From positions 13,614,536 to 13,678,535 of the forward strand of contig JAKSZT010053764.1 of assembly GCA_026826555.1 (NCBI GenBank): 64,000 bases of DNA. The letters run 5' to 3'. The translations under genes and the position numbers were made by a program. Numbering within the stretch: the stretch's first letter is position 1; the number at the start of each line of letters is the position of its first letter. The stretch is from Tolypeutes matacus. Taxonomy: Eukaryota; Chordata; Mammalia; Cingulata; Chlamyphoridae. Shown in pieces: positions 11,701-22,692 of this stretch. Below the pieces are notes generated by a model. It was not told the origin of the DNA. It did not search any database and saw only the letters and a list, made by a program, of their open reading frames with translations.

Positions 11701-12159
11701 TGTGATGTCTAAGTTCATGTGTTGACTTGGTTAGGTTATGGTGTCCAGTTGTTTGGTCAAGCAAACACTGGTTTAAATTGTTACTGTGAAAGTATTTCAT
11801 ATATTTAAATCATTAATTAATTGAGTGCATCTATGGGTGATTACATCTACAATCAGCAAACGATCTTGCTTTTAGCAAGGAGAGAAGTCTCATCCAATCA
11901 TTTTATGGCCTAAATAGAGAACTGATGATTTCAGCAGTCAGAATTTCTATCTCTAATTAAGTCAGCCAGCTTCTCCTGGGAAATTCATCAAAGCCTTCAT
12001 TGGAGTTCCCATTTTGCAACCTGCCCTATGGAATTTGGACTTGACAACCCCCATGGTTATGTGAGTCAATACCTATAATAAACATCATAATATTTACATA
12101 TACATATATGTCTGTATATCCCGTTGCTTCTGTTTCCCTGGAGAACCCTGACTAACACA
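11701..12159 (+). mobile_element. Solo LTR-like element inserted in L2
   Basis: It runs from TGTGATG to CTAACACA (TG..CA ends). It carries an AATAAA signal near 12,078 and ends with the familiar 'TTTCCCTGGAGAACCCTGACTAACAC' terminus of an old mammalian ERVL/MaLR-like LTR class. It interrupts one continuous L2. I saw no clean target-site duplication, and the exact family is uncertain. Confidence 0.55.
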
Positions 12160-12165
12160 CATCTT

Positions 12166-12436
12166 TATGTTTATTTTCCACACAGCAGAGTATCCTTTTA
12201 TTATTCTGAAAACACAAATCAAGTCATGTTACTCCTCTCTCAAAATCCTCTAATGGTTTTTCCATCTCACTCATGGTAAAAGTCCCTTCAATGATCGACA
12301 AGGCCCTACACCCTTTCCTTCATGACAGTAGGAACGTCACTCTGTTGTGTTCTGTGCTATATCTGTACAGCATAAAAGAGTCAATGGCAAAAAAGTAGAC
12401 TCTCAGTAAATATTTGTTGAATGAATTTGCAGATCC
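12166..12436 (+). mobile_element. LINE-2 fragment, right part of a split element
   Basis: It continues the L2 from 11,700: 'CCACACAGCAGAGTATCCTTTT', 'CAAATCAAGTCATGTTACTCC', 'ATCCTCTAATGG', 'CAAGGCCCTACA', and it ends with 'TCTCAGTAAATATTTGTTGAATGAAT'. This last is the canonical L2 3' end. Confidence 0.8.
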
Positions 12437-12439
12437 ACA

Positions 12440-15055
12440 AGTGACCAAGCCATTTAAAAAAATATTATCTAACTCTGGAAGCAAAAAGTCCCCTTCTAAT
12501 GGGTTTCAATGGATACAATAACCCTTTAGTTAAGTCATACTAAGAGTATTCAATACATAGCATAACATTATGAACTTTTCCCCAAAGTCTTACACCTGAA
12601 TAACATACATAATCATGAATGTATTGTAAAATCAATTTTGACTAGTTAAGAAGGTAATTATTGCATTCAATATTAGCTCAAAAATCTTTCAAGGGCATAC
12701 TGTGTCATAAGGCTGACTATTGTGGTTGATTGAATTTAGAATTAGAAAGAAAAACTGCCATTCTGTAATTTAATCTGTTTATGTATACCAAAACAACTGT
12801 TCAGCTTGGTGGTGATTTCAGGACATTTTTCAGATAGTAGAAATCATAATCTTTGAAAACTTTTAGTGGGGATTTTTCATTTGTTAAAACATTTTGACAA
12901 ATCATCAAATCAGTAAATTCACAATTTTCATTTCACTTCTATACCAAATCATATATCAATTTCATTGGGTTTGCTTCCTTAACCTGTTAGTGTTATGAAA
13001 ATCTAGAGATGAATAACAAAATTTTTATGGAAAAATAGGGCAAAGGGAATGATGGCACAATAAACCTCTGAAAGCAATTATAGTCTTGTCTTTCTACATA
13101 TAATAACATAAACAAGTGAAGTGAACATAATAACTTGAAATAATAGTGATGACACTTCATACTGTTTAAATTAAAATAATAGCCAATGTCAATGAATTTC
13201 AGTTCTTTGATCCCAAGATGACTTCCTGAGCTCATTATGATGATCAAATGATGACCAAATTGAGCTTAGAGATGATGAAAGGGGAAAGGTATAGGTGGTA
13301 GATTATCAGAAGTTAGGCCTCGTAACTTCATCCTACTCAAGCCTATAAGTTCCTATACTTCCAAGGTTATTTACTGGCATTTCAGAAAATTCAGTTTTGT
13401 TCTTGTAGCTTGAGAAGCTTTATCATTAATCAACGACATCTTTCATTCAACCAATATTTGCTGAGCACTTATTTTGTGCCAGACACTGTTCTAAGCTCTG
13501 ATTATATAAATGCTATTGAATTTATATTCGATTGTATAGAGCCATTACATGTCATTCAGAACTATATATGGAAGGAAGATTTGTTTTGTGGAGGGAGTGA
13601 TTTCCATTACTTAATAAAGCTGAAGCAGGAAATAATTTATTTCATTTGGATAGACAAAACTTGTAGTTAGCAAGGGATTTTTCTGAACTTACACCTCCAT
13701 TTGCTCTAGCAATTAGGAATCTGATTGGAGGAATTGGGGGATAACATTTTGCTGTAAATATGTTTTCCACCATTTCATACAATAAAAATGTTCTTGAATA
13801 AAATGTACTGGGCTGGATTGAAAAAAAATGAGTCCATTATATAAGCAAAACTTTTCGTACAAGTCATCTTAATGATTGATTTCCATAGCATTGTTTGTTG
13901 CAAGTATAGCCAATCTGAGTTTGGCATTACCACTGCCAAAACATAAACAGAAAGGAAACAAAGAAACAACAACAACAACAAAACCAAAACCAAAATCAAA
14001 ACCAATGGATTGACTTCTCTTTATAAGCGACTTTTACCATGTAGACACAGGAAAATGTGACACAACACACTGATAGATTTGGGGGCTGCTATTCATCTCC
14101 GCAGAATCCAATTGAGAAAATAAATCCAAGGCTCTTCCTGCTTTCCATTTATTGTAATGAAACAGTTGTTGCAGCAGAAAATTCAAAGAGATTATACACG
14201 TTTAAGGGTAAGAGAGGAGTTCACTCTAAGGCAAAGAGCAAAACAAAAACAAACAAAAAAGTAGAAGAAACATTCAAACTAGTTTTACAACTATCGAGAA
14301 AAGAAACTCTACGAACCCTCTAAAAACTAGGGCTCATAGAAAAGTACCACATACATATTCAACATTCAGATAAGCACGTTAGATCCCCGGGCATCTTTTA
14401 AAGACCCATATGTTTGGTGCAATTGTGCTAAACAAAGATAAACTTCCAAGACCTGAGAATGTTTAATTTCTTTTATCCCAGGCAGGAGGATGCTCAGGCA
14501 ACAAGACCCTCTTCAGAAACTTCTTCTGACCAAGAGCAGCCTGGAATCCACGCTGCTCACCTATGACAAATGCCGTGCATATGGATGGAAGCTATTACAC
14601 TATAGAAGACAGACTCCAAAACAGTAAAAATTATTTATCCCTAAAGAGGATTACACATATACTCAAAACAGAGAACTTGAGACAGCTGAAATTCTGTACA
14701 TTTGCATATACACATCTAAGTAATAACAGTTAACCAAAAGGTAAACTATCAAAAATGCATCACTGAGCAACCTAGGAATTTTGCTGTCAGCTACAATGTT
14801 GCATTGTGAACCTTATATTATATGTCACCCTGTCTTGACTCTGTTCATGCCAAAGGACTTCAACAAGCTCTGAACAATTCTCCAAGAGATGTTAACTGGT
14901 TTCTTTAGGAGAAAAAAATTATGATTTGTGATTGTATGTTAGACTTAAATTTTTGAAATGCCCCTTATCCAACATACAAAATATCATAATAAATTTTAAT
15001 TATTCTTCAAAGTGCATAGCTAAGCAAGTTACACTCTATGCAATGTTCCCCTCAC
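12440..15055. other. Unique sequence with a small ancient repeat and an A-rich tract
   Basis: Around 13,434-13,505 the words 'TTCATTCAACCAATATTTGCTGAGCACTTATTTTGTGCCAGACACTGTTCTAAGC' are a classic old dispersed-repeat core (MIR/L2-like). An AAC/AAACC-rich tract lies at 13,962-14,003. The rest shows no gene, RNA or element. The 88-codon plus frame at 14,057 has no recognisable features. Confidence 0.5.
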
Positions 15056-15059
15056 CAAC

Positions 15060-15290
15060 ATTTTTTTAAATAACAATTTATTGAAGTACATGAACATACA
15101 TAAACTGTAAGTGTTCAGTAAACATCGTGATCTTACAAAACAAACATGCATAACATCATACAGGTTTCCCACACATCACCCCCCGCTCCCCAAACACTCT
15201 GCATTGTTGTGAAACATTTGTTAACAAATCATGAAAGAGCATGGTCAAAGTATTATGACTAGCTATAGTCCATATCTTCCTCCTCTATAC
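15060..15290 (-). mobile_element. L1-like 3' end
   Basis: On the minus strand it reads 'TTAACAAATGTTTCACAACAATGCAGAGTGTTTGGGG' and ends at 'CTTCAATAAATTG' plus an A-rich tail (T-rich at 15,060). This parallels the AACAAATGTACCACACTAATG 3' ends elsewhere in the window but is a different subfamily. Its upstream side abuts the SINE at 15,296. Confidence 0.6.
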
Positions 15291-15295
15291 ATTGT

Positions 15296-15660
15296 TTAAA
15301 GGATTTATTTATTTATTTATTTATTTACTTTTATCTATTCTTAACCCCCACTCCCCATTTTTCCTGTTTCTGTGTCCATTCGCTGGGCAACTCTCTGTGC
15401 CCGTTTCCTGGCCTCTCCTCTCATCCTTCTCCTCCTGTCTTCACTGGGATTCGATTGTCAGAATCTCTGATGTGGAAAGAGAAGCATCCTACTGCCTGTG
15501 CCACCTTAGTTCCTAGTTTTTCGGTGTGTCTCCTCTTGGCTCTTCCTTGTGTCACTCTCCTGTTACCTCATCATCTTGCTGCCTGCCTTGCGGGGCCTGA
15601 CGGCGCACCGGCGCATGGGTCCTGGCGGCTCACCTGCTCATGGGGCCTCACCTACTTTTT
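15296..15660 (-). mobile_element. Xenarthran DAS-type SINE, long/composite form
   Basis: On the minus strand there is a GC-rich body segment (15,510-15,655, including GCGCCGGTGCGCCGTCAGG). Then comes a tRNA-like segment with AAGGTGGCACAGGCAGTAGGATGC and a B-box-like GACAATCGAATCCC (15,450-15,500), and a body ending in a (TAAA)n tail seen on the plus strand as (TTTA)n at 15,303-15,330. The tRNA promoter, GC-rich body and AAAT-rich tail match my recollection of armadillo/sloth SINEs. The body-before-tRNA order suggests two SINE pieces joined. Confidence 0.65.
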
Positions 15661-15664
15661 AATC

Positions 15665-16950
15665 ACATGAATTACAGTTAAATGAGTAACGGGAATCTTA
15701 AGGGAAAATAATACAATTCAGGGACTTGAAGGGAGGAGTCTCAAAATGGAGAAGGGCCTTTCCAATCCATTTTCTTGATTTGTGTCTTTCTCTGTGGTCA
15801 GAGTAATTCTAACTAAACTTGAGGATCCATGTTAAAATGACTGCTGCTGAGGTCTTGAGAACTGGCAGTCCCTTGAGTCCCTTGTGGTCTGCTTGCCTTT
15901 GGTGATTTACTTGAGGACTCATGTTTGTTGACTGAAGGAGGAAGGTTGAATTGGAGCTCAGGCACTTGTAGTGACAGAAAAGGCAGGACCAAGTAGGGTA
16001 CGTGGTGGCATCTTTTCTCTCTCTCTTCATGGACTGTGGAATTTTTCTCCCATGTGTAACTAGGCCCTGAGGAAAGCATGGTTTCAGCAAAAGCTAAAGA
16101 AACTGACTTCATAAAGGAGAGAGGCACATGGACAATGATTAGAAAGCCATAAGAGAGGGGAATCTCTCCCTTTTCTGTACAGAACAGACCACCCCTAGGA
16201 TGGTGGCTTCTCCTCAGAACATGAGGAAGAAGTGACCACTGGTTTTGTAGTGACTGGAGTGTTCAGAGGCGCCCCCTGCCTTTCTAAAGCCCAACTAGCT
16301 CAAATGTTATTTCTGCCCTTTAGTAAGGAGGCAGGAGCCTGCCCAGTAGACTTTTGTTCCGTTCATGCACCCGGCCTCACCAGAAGTCTCCTGGCTGCCA
16401 ACCACAGGCCACAGTTCACCATGAGTCAAGCACGAGTCTTTTAACAGGTTGGCAGAAGAGAGAGCGTGTGCTGTGTTTCCTGACCTCAGACATTCCTTCA
16501 GTCCTTCTCATACATATTTAAGTTTCCTTGATTTTTTCCCCATATGGCCACTATGGTTAACCACGTTTTTTTTTTCTGTCTTAATAGCAGTAAAGGGAGA
16601 CTCACCGCGACCCTTCTTAAAGCTCATCACTCTCTCACTCAGACCCCATAATTTATTAGGGACATCCTCTGTGGGGATGAATGGCTCAGCTATTTCGTAA
16701 TAGGATATGGAGCTTCTGCGCACTGTGAGCTGTGCTGCTCAGGACCAAATGACAGTTCTGGGAAGTTGGAGAGGGAAGTGAGAATGTGTCTCCCTTCTCC
16801 ATCTACTGAATACGCAAGGCGGGTCCTAGGCTACGTCATGCTGGGGCCACGTCTTCCTCCTTTATGTTGCCTCAGTGCAGCCTGCTGGTAGAATAGAAAG
16901 GGAAGGGATGTTTGATCCAGTGGACTTGCTTTTGATTTCAGGTCTATGAC
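15665..16950. other. Unique sequence containing one exon-like block
   Basis: This region is less AT-rich than average and free of recognised repeats. Several overlapping open frames of 70-104 codons occur on both strands, but only the 15,813-15,964 block has a splice-like boundary. Confidence 0.4.
15813..15964 (-). other. Candidate terminal coding exon (unidentified)
   Basis: On the minus strand a strong pyrimidine tract ending TCACTACAAG precedes a frame that stays open for about 50 codons. The frame is S/P/Q-rich (SSSKSPKASRPQGTQG, then SSQDLSSS) and stops at TAG. A good 3' splice site plus a low-complexity hydrophilic C-terminus is the pattern of a last coding exon. However, no AATAAA was seen soon after the stop, and no family is recognised. 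Chance is quite possible. Confidence 0.25.
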
Positions 16951-16956
16951 TTTACT

Positions 16957-17035
16957 GCAGTGGTTCTCAACCAGGGATGATTTTGCCTCCCAGGGAACGT
17001 TTGGCAATGTCTGCACACATTTATGATCGTCATGA
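16957..17035 (-). mobile_element. MER5A-type hAT-Charlie MITE, partial
   Basis: 'CAGTGGTTCTCAACCAGGGATGATTTTGCCTCCCAGGGAACGTTTGGCAATGTCTG' is the terminus of the MER5A non-autonomous hAT transposon in reverse orientation. The other half is lost. Confidence 0.85.
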
Positions 17036-17690
17036 CTAAGGAGTTTTCAACTTAGCTTAAACTGAAGTATTCTAGGTTATTGTAAATTTTTCTTAGATAG
17101 CAACTTCAAAATCTGCAAGAAGTGCCCAACATCCCTTCTGCTCATTGACACACACAAGTCACATGGAAAATTGATCTTAAAACTAAGTAGATGGGTGGGA
17201 AATTAAAGATCATTTCTCATTTTAAGCCACTGGTTCCTACAATCTCATTCTGCTCATGGACACTTTTGTTCACTGGGCTTTTATCTAAGCGTCATCACCA
17301 CCACCAACAGTGATGGTATCGGCAAAACCAGAGCTAACAGCTTGAAGCAGGAGAAAGGTCCTGGCCGCCCAATGTCTCCCCATCCACGGATAGAGCCTTA
17401 CCTCTATGTTTCACAAATGAGAAAAGTGAGGTGCTCAGGAAAGGAAGTGCGTTAATGAGTTACATAATGCAGTTCATATATTCTGGTGTGAACACATATT
17501 TCTAAGCGAGAAATAACAAATCCCAAGGTGAAAAAAATGTAGGAAGGAAAAGAGGCTAATAGATTCTGAAAGCATGTACATGTGGCAGAGGACGGGGCAA
17601 AAGGATGGAGAAAATGTAGTGGAAGAAGAGGGCAGGCGTTTGTTATAGAGAGGAAAGAAAGCCAAAAAAGCAAGCTGGAGTCATTAAGGG
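17036..17690. other. Mostly unique, with a MIR-like core
   Basis: Around 17,395-17,470, 'CCTCTATGTTTCACAAATGAGAAAAGTGAGGTGCTCAGGAAAGGAAGTGCG' resembles the MIR core (CCATTTTACAGATGAGGAAACTGAGGC). The remainder is unassigned. Confidence 0.4.
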
Positions 17691-17694
17691 CGCT

Positions 17695-18560
17695 CCAGAG
17701 TGCATTTGTGTGATGACCCTCAAATCTCTTTCTCCAGCCAGTGCCCTGAGCTCCAGACCTATAAATTCAACTGTCTGCTTGACACCTTTACTTGCAGTCC
17801 AATAGGCATCTAACTCTTATAAGTCTTGTTTCCCATTCTTCACCATACAGCTCTTCCTTAATCCTCTTGACCTCAGTAAGTAGCACCATCAACTCAGTTT
17901 CTCAAGCTCAATATACAGGTATTAATTATTGACTCTTCTCTTTCCCTTATTCCCTATAGCCCACCCATTAGCAAGGCCTATTAATCCACATACAAAATAT
18001 ACCCAGAATCCGAGTCCTTCTTGCCAGCTGTGCCACGCCTTCCTTCTCTTGGAACACTGCGGTGGCCTCTTGTCTGGTCTCTCTGCTTCATCTTTGGATT
18101 CCACATGTGCTCTTCAGCCTGAGTGATCTTTATAAAACACACATCAAATCAAATCACCTCTATGAATGGAACTCTTTTATTAATTTCCATCAGTATATAG
18201 CATGAAGTCGAGACACTTTATCATGACCTACAGGGCCCTGTTTTGTTGTGCCCCAACCTACCTCTCCTAGCTTATGTCCTCCTAATTCACTCAGCTCTTT
18301 TGCCACACTGACCTTCCTGCCATTCTTAGAACATTCCAAGATTGTATTTTCATATAAGCTCTTTCCCTAGACATTCATGAGGCTTACTCTCCCTTTCATT
18401 CATTCATAAAACTAATTATTTGTTCAGGTTCTAAAAATACAGCAGGTACTCTTTTAGGCACTGGAATTCTCATCTCAAATGTCTCCTCTTAAGAAAGGCC
18501 TTCTCAGCATCTTGTCATCACTCCTATCACTTTTTATCTCCTTAACTTTCTACTATCATT
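17695..18560 (+). mobile_element. LINE-2, long fragment
   Basis: L2 landmarks occur in order: 'TCTCTTTCTCCAGCC..CTGAGCTCCAGACC', 'ATACCCAGAATCCGAGTCCTTCTTGCC', 'GGTGGCCTCTTGTCTGGTCTCTCTGCTTC', 'TGATCTTTATAAAACACA', 'CCTACAGGGCCCTG', 'TGCCACACTGACCTTCCTGCC' and 'TCTCCTCTTAAGAAAGGCCTTCTC'. About 80 bp near 18,395-18,475 looks like an inserted or unrelated ancient segment. This is the best preserved L2 in the window and is non-coding. Confidence 0.85.
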
Positions 18561-18604
18561 ATTACAACAACAACTACTACACTTAGTACAATATAAAATT
18601 ACTT

Positions 18605-18642
18605 CATTTTTTTATTTATTTTTTTTTTTTCTTTTTCCTCAC
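18605..18642. repeat. T-rich low-complexity tract
   Basis: T-dominated tract with TTTATTTATTT and (T)10. It may be the tail of an eroded retroelement in reverse orientation. Confidence 0.6.
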
Positions 18643-18867
18643 TACTATATAAGCTCCCCAACTATAAAATAAGTTTCAGGAGTATATAATACTCCAATCT
18701 TGAGCAACTCACCATTGGAGAAGAGAATAATTTCAATATTTTGATTATAGGTCACTATAACCAGATGAAAAATATTTGTCTGGGATGTCAGAAAATGATA
18801 GTAATGTAGTGGATTATTGAAGAAATATGAGAACATTGGGTAATCCCCTCAGCATGCTTAGACCAGT

Positions 18868-19065
18868 GGCTAAGGAAAGTTGGTCTACTCATTTGTCCTT
18901 AGACCTAGCTGCAAGTCAGAATCTTTTGAGAGTGATTTTTAAACATGCAGGTTCTTTGGCTCTATCCCGGGAGATTCTGATTTTTAAAGGCTGGTAAGGA
19001 GCCTAGGAATCTGAATGTTTTCAAAATTCTCTCCACTGATTAATGTATTTTGCATGTGGAAAGAG
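18868..19065. mobile_element. Old hAT-type MITE (MER20/MER5B-like)
   Basis: Fragments such as 'GTCAGAATCTTTTGAGAGTGATTTTTAAACATGCAGGTTC..GGCTCTATCCC..GAGATTCTGATTTTTAAAGG' and 'GAGCCTAGGAATCTGAATGTTTTCAAAATTCTCTCCA' follow the word order of the MER20-like palindromic MITEs. The exact subfamily is not certain. Confidence 0.55.
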
Positions 19066-19092
19066 CATGCTTGGGGGGTCCACAGGGTGGAT

Positions 19093-19511
19093 TGTGGTAG
19101 CTTAGAGTTATGTACCCCAGAAAAACATTCCTAAAATTAAGCCATTCTTGTGGGCTATGAACCCATTATAAAAGGGACCTTTTGATGAGGCTGCTTCAGT
19201 GAAGGTGTGGCTCAGTTGAACTCAGGATGGGTCTTAATCTTATAACTGAATGCCTTATAGGGAAAGAAGAGAAGAGAAAAAAACAGAGGGAGCATCCAGA
19301 AGCTGAAAGTCAACAGAACCCAGAAGACAGAAGAGGCTGTCACGTGCATTGCCATGTGACAGAAAAACTAAGGACCAAGGATTAATAGCTGGCAACCCCA
19401 GAATGCTACATACAGTCTTCTGGGAGAAAGCATTGCCTTGATGACACCATAATTTTGCACTTCAGGTAGTCCAAAACATAAGCCAATAAATTCTTGCTGT
19501 TAAGCCCAAAA
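19093..19511 (+). mobile_element. MaLR-type LTR
   Basis: It begins TGTGGTAGC and carries the MaLR plan: 'TTATGTACCCCAG', 'CCCATTATAAAAGGGACC', 'ATTGCCATGTGACAG' and a late polyadenylation signal in 'AAGCCAATAAATTCTTGCTGTTAAGCC'. The last block corresponds to the GAGAAATAAATTTCTGTTGTTTAAGCC block of MST/MLT1 LTRs. The extreme 3' end is degraded. Confidence 0.75.
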
Positions 19512-20469
19512 AACAACAAAGAATTTTCTCTCCACGGCATTCTGATGGTGAGCCTTATTTGGAAACTCGTGGACAAGTAACTTGCTACCTTCTATGTTTT
19601 AAACAAACTAACCAGGTGTTTGAATAAATTGGCCAAACAGGTTGCTTTGGGTTTGAGCTCCAACATTGTTAACTGGGGACTTCAATTTTTCCATGGCTGC
19701 ATACCGATCCTTGAATTCAGGGCTACAGTGAATCCCTAGGTTATGTTAGATCCATGACAGCAAAGTGAAATCCTTGTTTATCTCTCTCTTGTGAACACTT
19801 GCATCTTTCAAGAACAATTTTAAAAGCAAAAAACTAAAGCATACCCTCCCACAATTGATCTTTCTGCTCTGTGTAAATAGTGAAATCAGAAAGCTGAGTA
19901 CTGATAGGCACCTCTTCCTCTCCTACCACAGAAGACTGACCCCTTAGTCCTCAGTCAGTACCTACTAATTTCTGAATGGTGCTATGTGTTATGCTCTGAA
20001 ATGTAACAACAAAGATTGCTATGATTAAATGTGTGTAATGAATTTAACCATCTCATGATGAAATTAAATAGGACAAAATTCTCATGCTAGTCTTCTTTTC
20101 CTAACTGGGAGTTTATTCTCCAATGAGAGGGGATAAAAATGGGAAATCAAATCTCTAGCTTACTACATGTCAGTTTTTGGTGTTCTGGACTCGTTCATGG
20201 CCCAGTGGTATTTGCTGATTATATTTACAGAACACGAGTGATTATGAACTCACAGTACAGTTGGGAAGTAAACCTAATGGGCATGCAAACAGCCAGTTGC
20301 AGTGTCAGGAAAATCAACTTAATACATTTTCAATCTTTAAAACTCAAGCTCTCTGAACTATGGATTGGCACAGCAGTACGAGGATTTGAGTTTTATGGGT
20401 TTGGATGAAAACTTTATATTACTGTAAAATGGAAAGAAATAAGGATTTTTCTTAAGTTACCTAGACATT
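19512..20469. other. Unique sequence
   Basis: No recognised element. An 89-codon plus frame at 20,139 has no recognisable domain. Confidence 0.45.
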
Positions 20470-20765
20470 TTATTTGAAGCCAGATTATTCCCTTCTAAAG
20501 CTGCAGCTATAAATCCAAATCATGTCCATGAATCTTGGTGCAATGGGGTGGGAGTTTAATTACAATAAGTCCTCCTTGAAAATGTATTGATGTCCTAAAC
20601 TGTCAGCAATAGCTGACCGGCTGAAAGAATTTGTATAAGCCTGCTCATTCATCTGAAATGCAAATGCTGTAACCACGCAGCCTGCTTTTCTGCTAATTCA
20701 TTTTCCTAAGGAAGAAACACTGCTAGGAACTGAAGTGCTCCTGATTCTCCCTTAATTATGGAAAT
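20470..20765. promoter_or_regulatory. Candidate conserved non-coding element
   Basis: This repeat-free stretch holds a cluster of homeobox and POU-type words: TTTAATTACAATAA (20,554), ATGCAAATGC octamer-like (20,658), GCTAATTCATTTTCC (20,690) and CTTAATTATGG (20,751). Such clustering with low simple-sequence content is typical of developmental enhancers. Conservation cannot be tested here, so the call is speculative. Confidence 0.2.
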
Positions 20766-21238
20766 TCTTTAAAACTCATTCCTCAGTTCAGAAGACAACA
20801 AATGAGAAGCATCCCTGTGATTCCATACTCTAGCCTTAGCAAAGGACAGGGAGAACGGTTTCTCCCTTCTTATTCTAAATTCCTCTTGGATATTCCATAA
20901 CTCACATAACTGGATTCCTTGAGACAAAAATAACAGCCTCCCTAAGAAAATTAAACTGGTTCCATCACACAATTGGTTTTGATAGGTCAAAACCCAAGAC
21001 TTTGCATGCTACTTTTTAATTAACAAAAGTTACAGCAGAGTAACGGACAGAAAATATGACTAAATACATGAAATGACCAAAGGCATCCTTTGATAGAATA
21101 AACACAAATGAATTGCCTGTATGTGGACATTGGAAGTGAGAGACCAATCTTGGTCAAAATAAAGCCCTCTAGGTACTATTTCAATGATTGGGGATGGGGA
21201 TTAAGAAATGGGACATAGTGGGCCTACAAATAACTATA
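20766..21238. other. Unique sequence
   Basis: Nothing recognised. The short minus frame at 20,769-20,990 has no protein hallmarks. Confidence 0.4.
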
Positions 21239-21239
21239 A

Positions 21240-21700
21240 TACAAGGTGGCTAATGTCATGAAAAGATAGAAGTAAAGTATCAAAGGATTTCAGAGATGAG
21301 ATAGTATCCCCATCACCCCTGCCCCCTTGGAGGCTTCATGAAAAAGGTAGCATTTAAGATGAAATTTGAGAGGTGGCTGAGACTTGGCCATATGGAATTG
21401 GGGATAGGGGAAGATGCTTCACGGTAAGGAAGCCACATGAACAAAGTCATTAAATGGGGAAACTAGAAAGAATGTGCAAAGAAGAGTAAATCATAATCAT
21501 TTATTTGTTTTGTTTTGGCCTTAGGGAATGTGGCCAGAAGCAGCATTTAAGCTTAGAATATACTTTGGGGAAAGTAAGTTGTAGTAAGATTACTGAGGAA
21601 TTTGAATAGCAGATTAAGAAATCTGGGGGGCAATGAGGAGGTATTTAAAAAATTTGAGGTGCAAAGAAGTATATAATGAGGATCAATTTTAGGAAGAGTC
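21240..21700. mobile_element. Ancient unclassified dispersed repeat
   Basis: The words 'GGTAGCATTTAAGATGAAATTTGAGAGGTGGCTGAGA', 'GAAGCCACATGAACAAAGTCA' and later 'GATTACTGAGGAATTTGAATAGCAG' match the flavour of a widespread old mammalian repeat (AAGTGACATTTAAGCTGAGACCTGAAGG..). I cannot name it with confidence. Confidence 0.4.
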
Positions 21701-22073
21701 ATCTAGCAGCAGTATATAGGTAGGGATGAAGCTGAGAATTAACATCAAGTTCCTGTTTAATGTGTCTTGATATTTCTTCAGGGAGCCTAATTGAACTTTC
21801 TGCCTCAAAAAGGAGTTGAGAAGTTGCTGAATTTAATTGTTCACTGAGAAACCTTGGGTGTTTAACCACTAACACTTCAGTTTTTCTATCTGAAAACAGG
21901 GAACACTAATGGCTTCCTCTAACATTTATAATCTTTGTGGAAAGATATTGCACCTTCAGGATGACATGAATAAAGCTTATAAGCCAGGACTTGGATCATA
22001 TTTCTGAGGCTATTCCTTATATTACAGCTTTTCCATTAGAAGGCAATGTTTTCCTGGAGACGGTTATATTGTG

Positions 22074-22180
22074 TAAAAAAAAAAATTAAATTTTTATGGT
22101 CATGTAAAAAAAACAAACAAACCAAAACTAACAACAATAGCAAAACTCCCAAACCCAAACCCAAACAAACCAAACAAAAT
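22074..22180. repeat. A/AAAC-rich low-complexity tract
   Basis: Runs of A are followed by CAAACAAACC and CCCAAACCCAAAC. This is simple sequence that gives a spurious Lys/Thr/Pro-rich open frame. Confidence 0.75.
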
Positions 22181-22692
22181 GGAAATAACAGCAACAGCAT
22201 TATATTAGGTCTGGTCCTAGATGTCTATCTCTTTTTGCTGTCGTGTATGCTGGGGTGAACTCGTTCTTTGGATACCTGTTTTTGTTTTTCAGTTAAAAAA
22301 AAAAAAAAGAGTTATAGTCTTCTGTAATTTTATCCATCTTTTCAACTCTTTGTGTCTGTGATTTTTCAGCCAATGTAAGGCATTAAAATTTATTAGTTTT
22401 AACACGTGGCACTAACATTCCTCTTAGAGAAGAAACTGTCATTATATAAGAAATCATTTTGATAAACAGCCTAGGCATACAAGAAGACACCCTATGGGTA
22501 TGCATCAGCAAGAGCAAAACCCCAAAGAGGGAGCAAAACTGTTATGTATTAAAAAAACAAAGCAACAGGAAAGGATAAGAAGGAGAAGATAGAAGCAAGA
22601 GCCTAGAGAAATGAGAGGAGACAGACACCAAAGCTGTGGAAATGGCTGAGGGACTTTTAGGATAAAGAATCATTAACATTGAATTTTAGATA

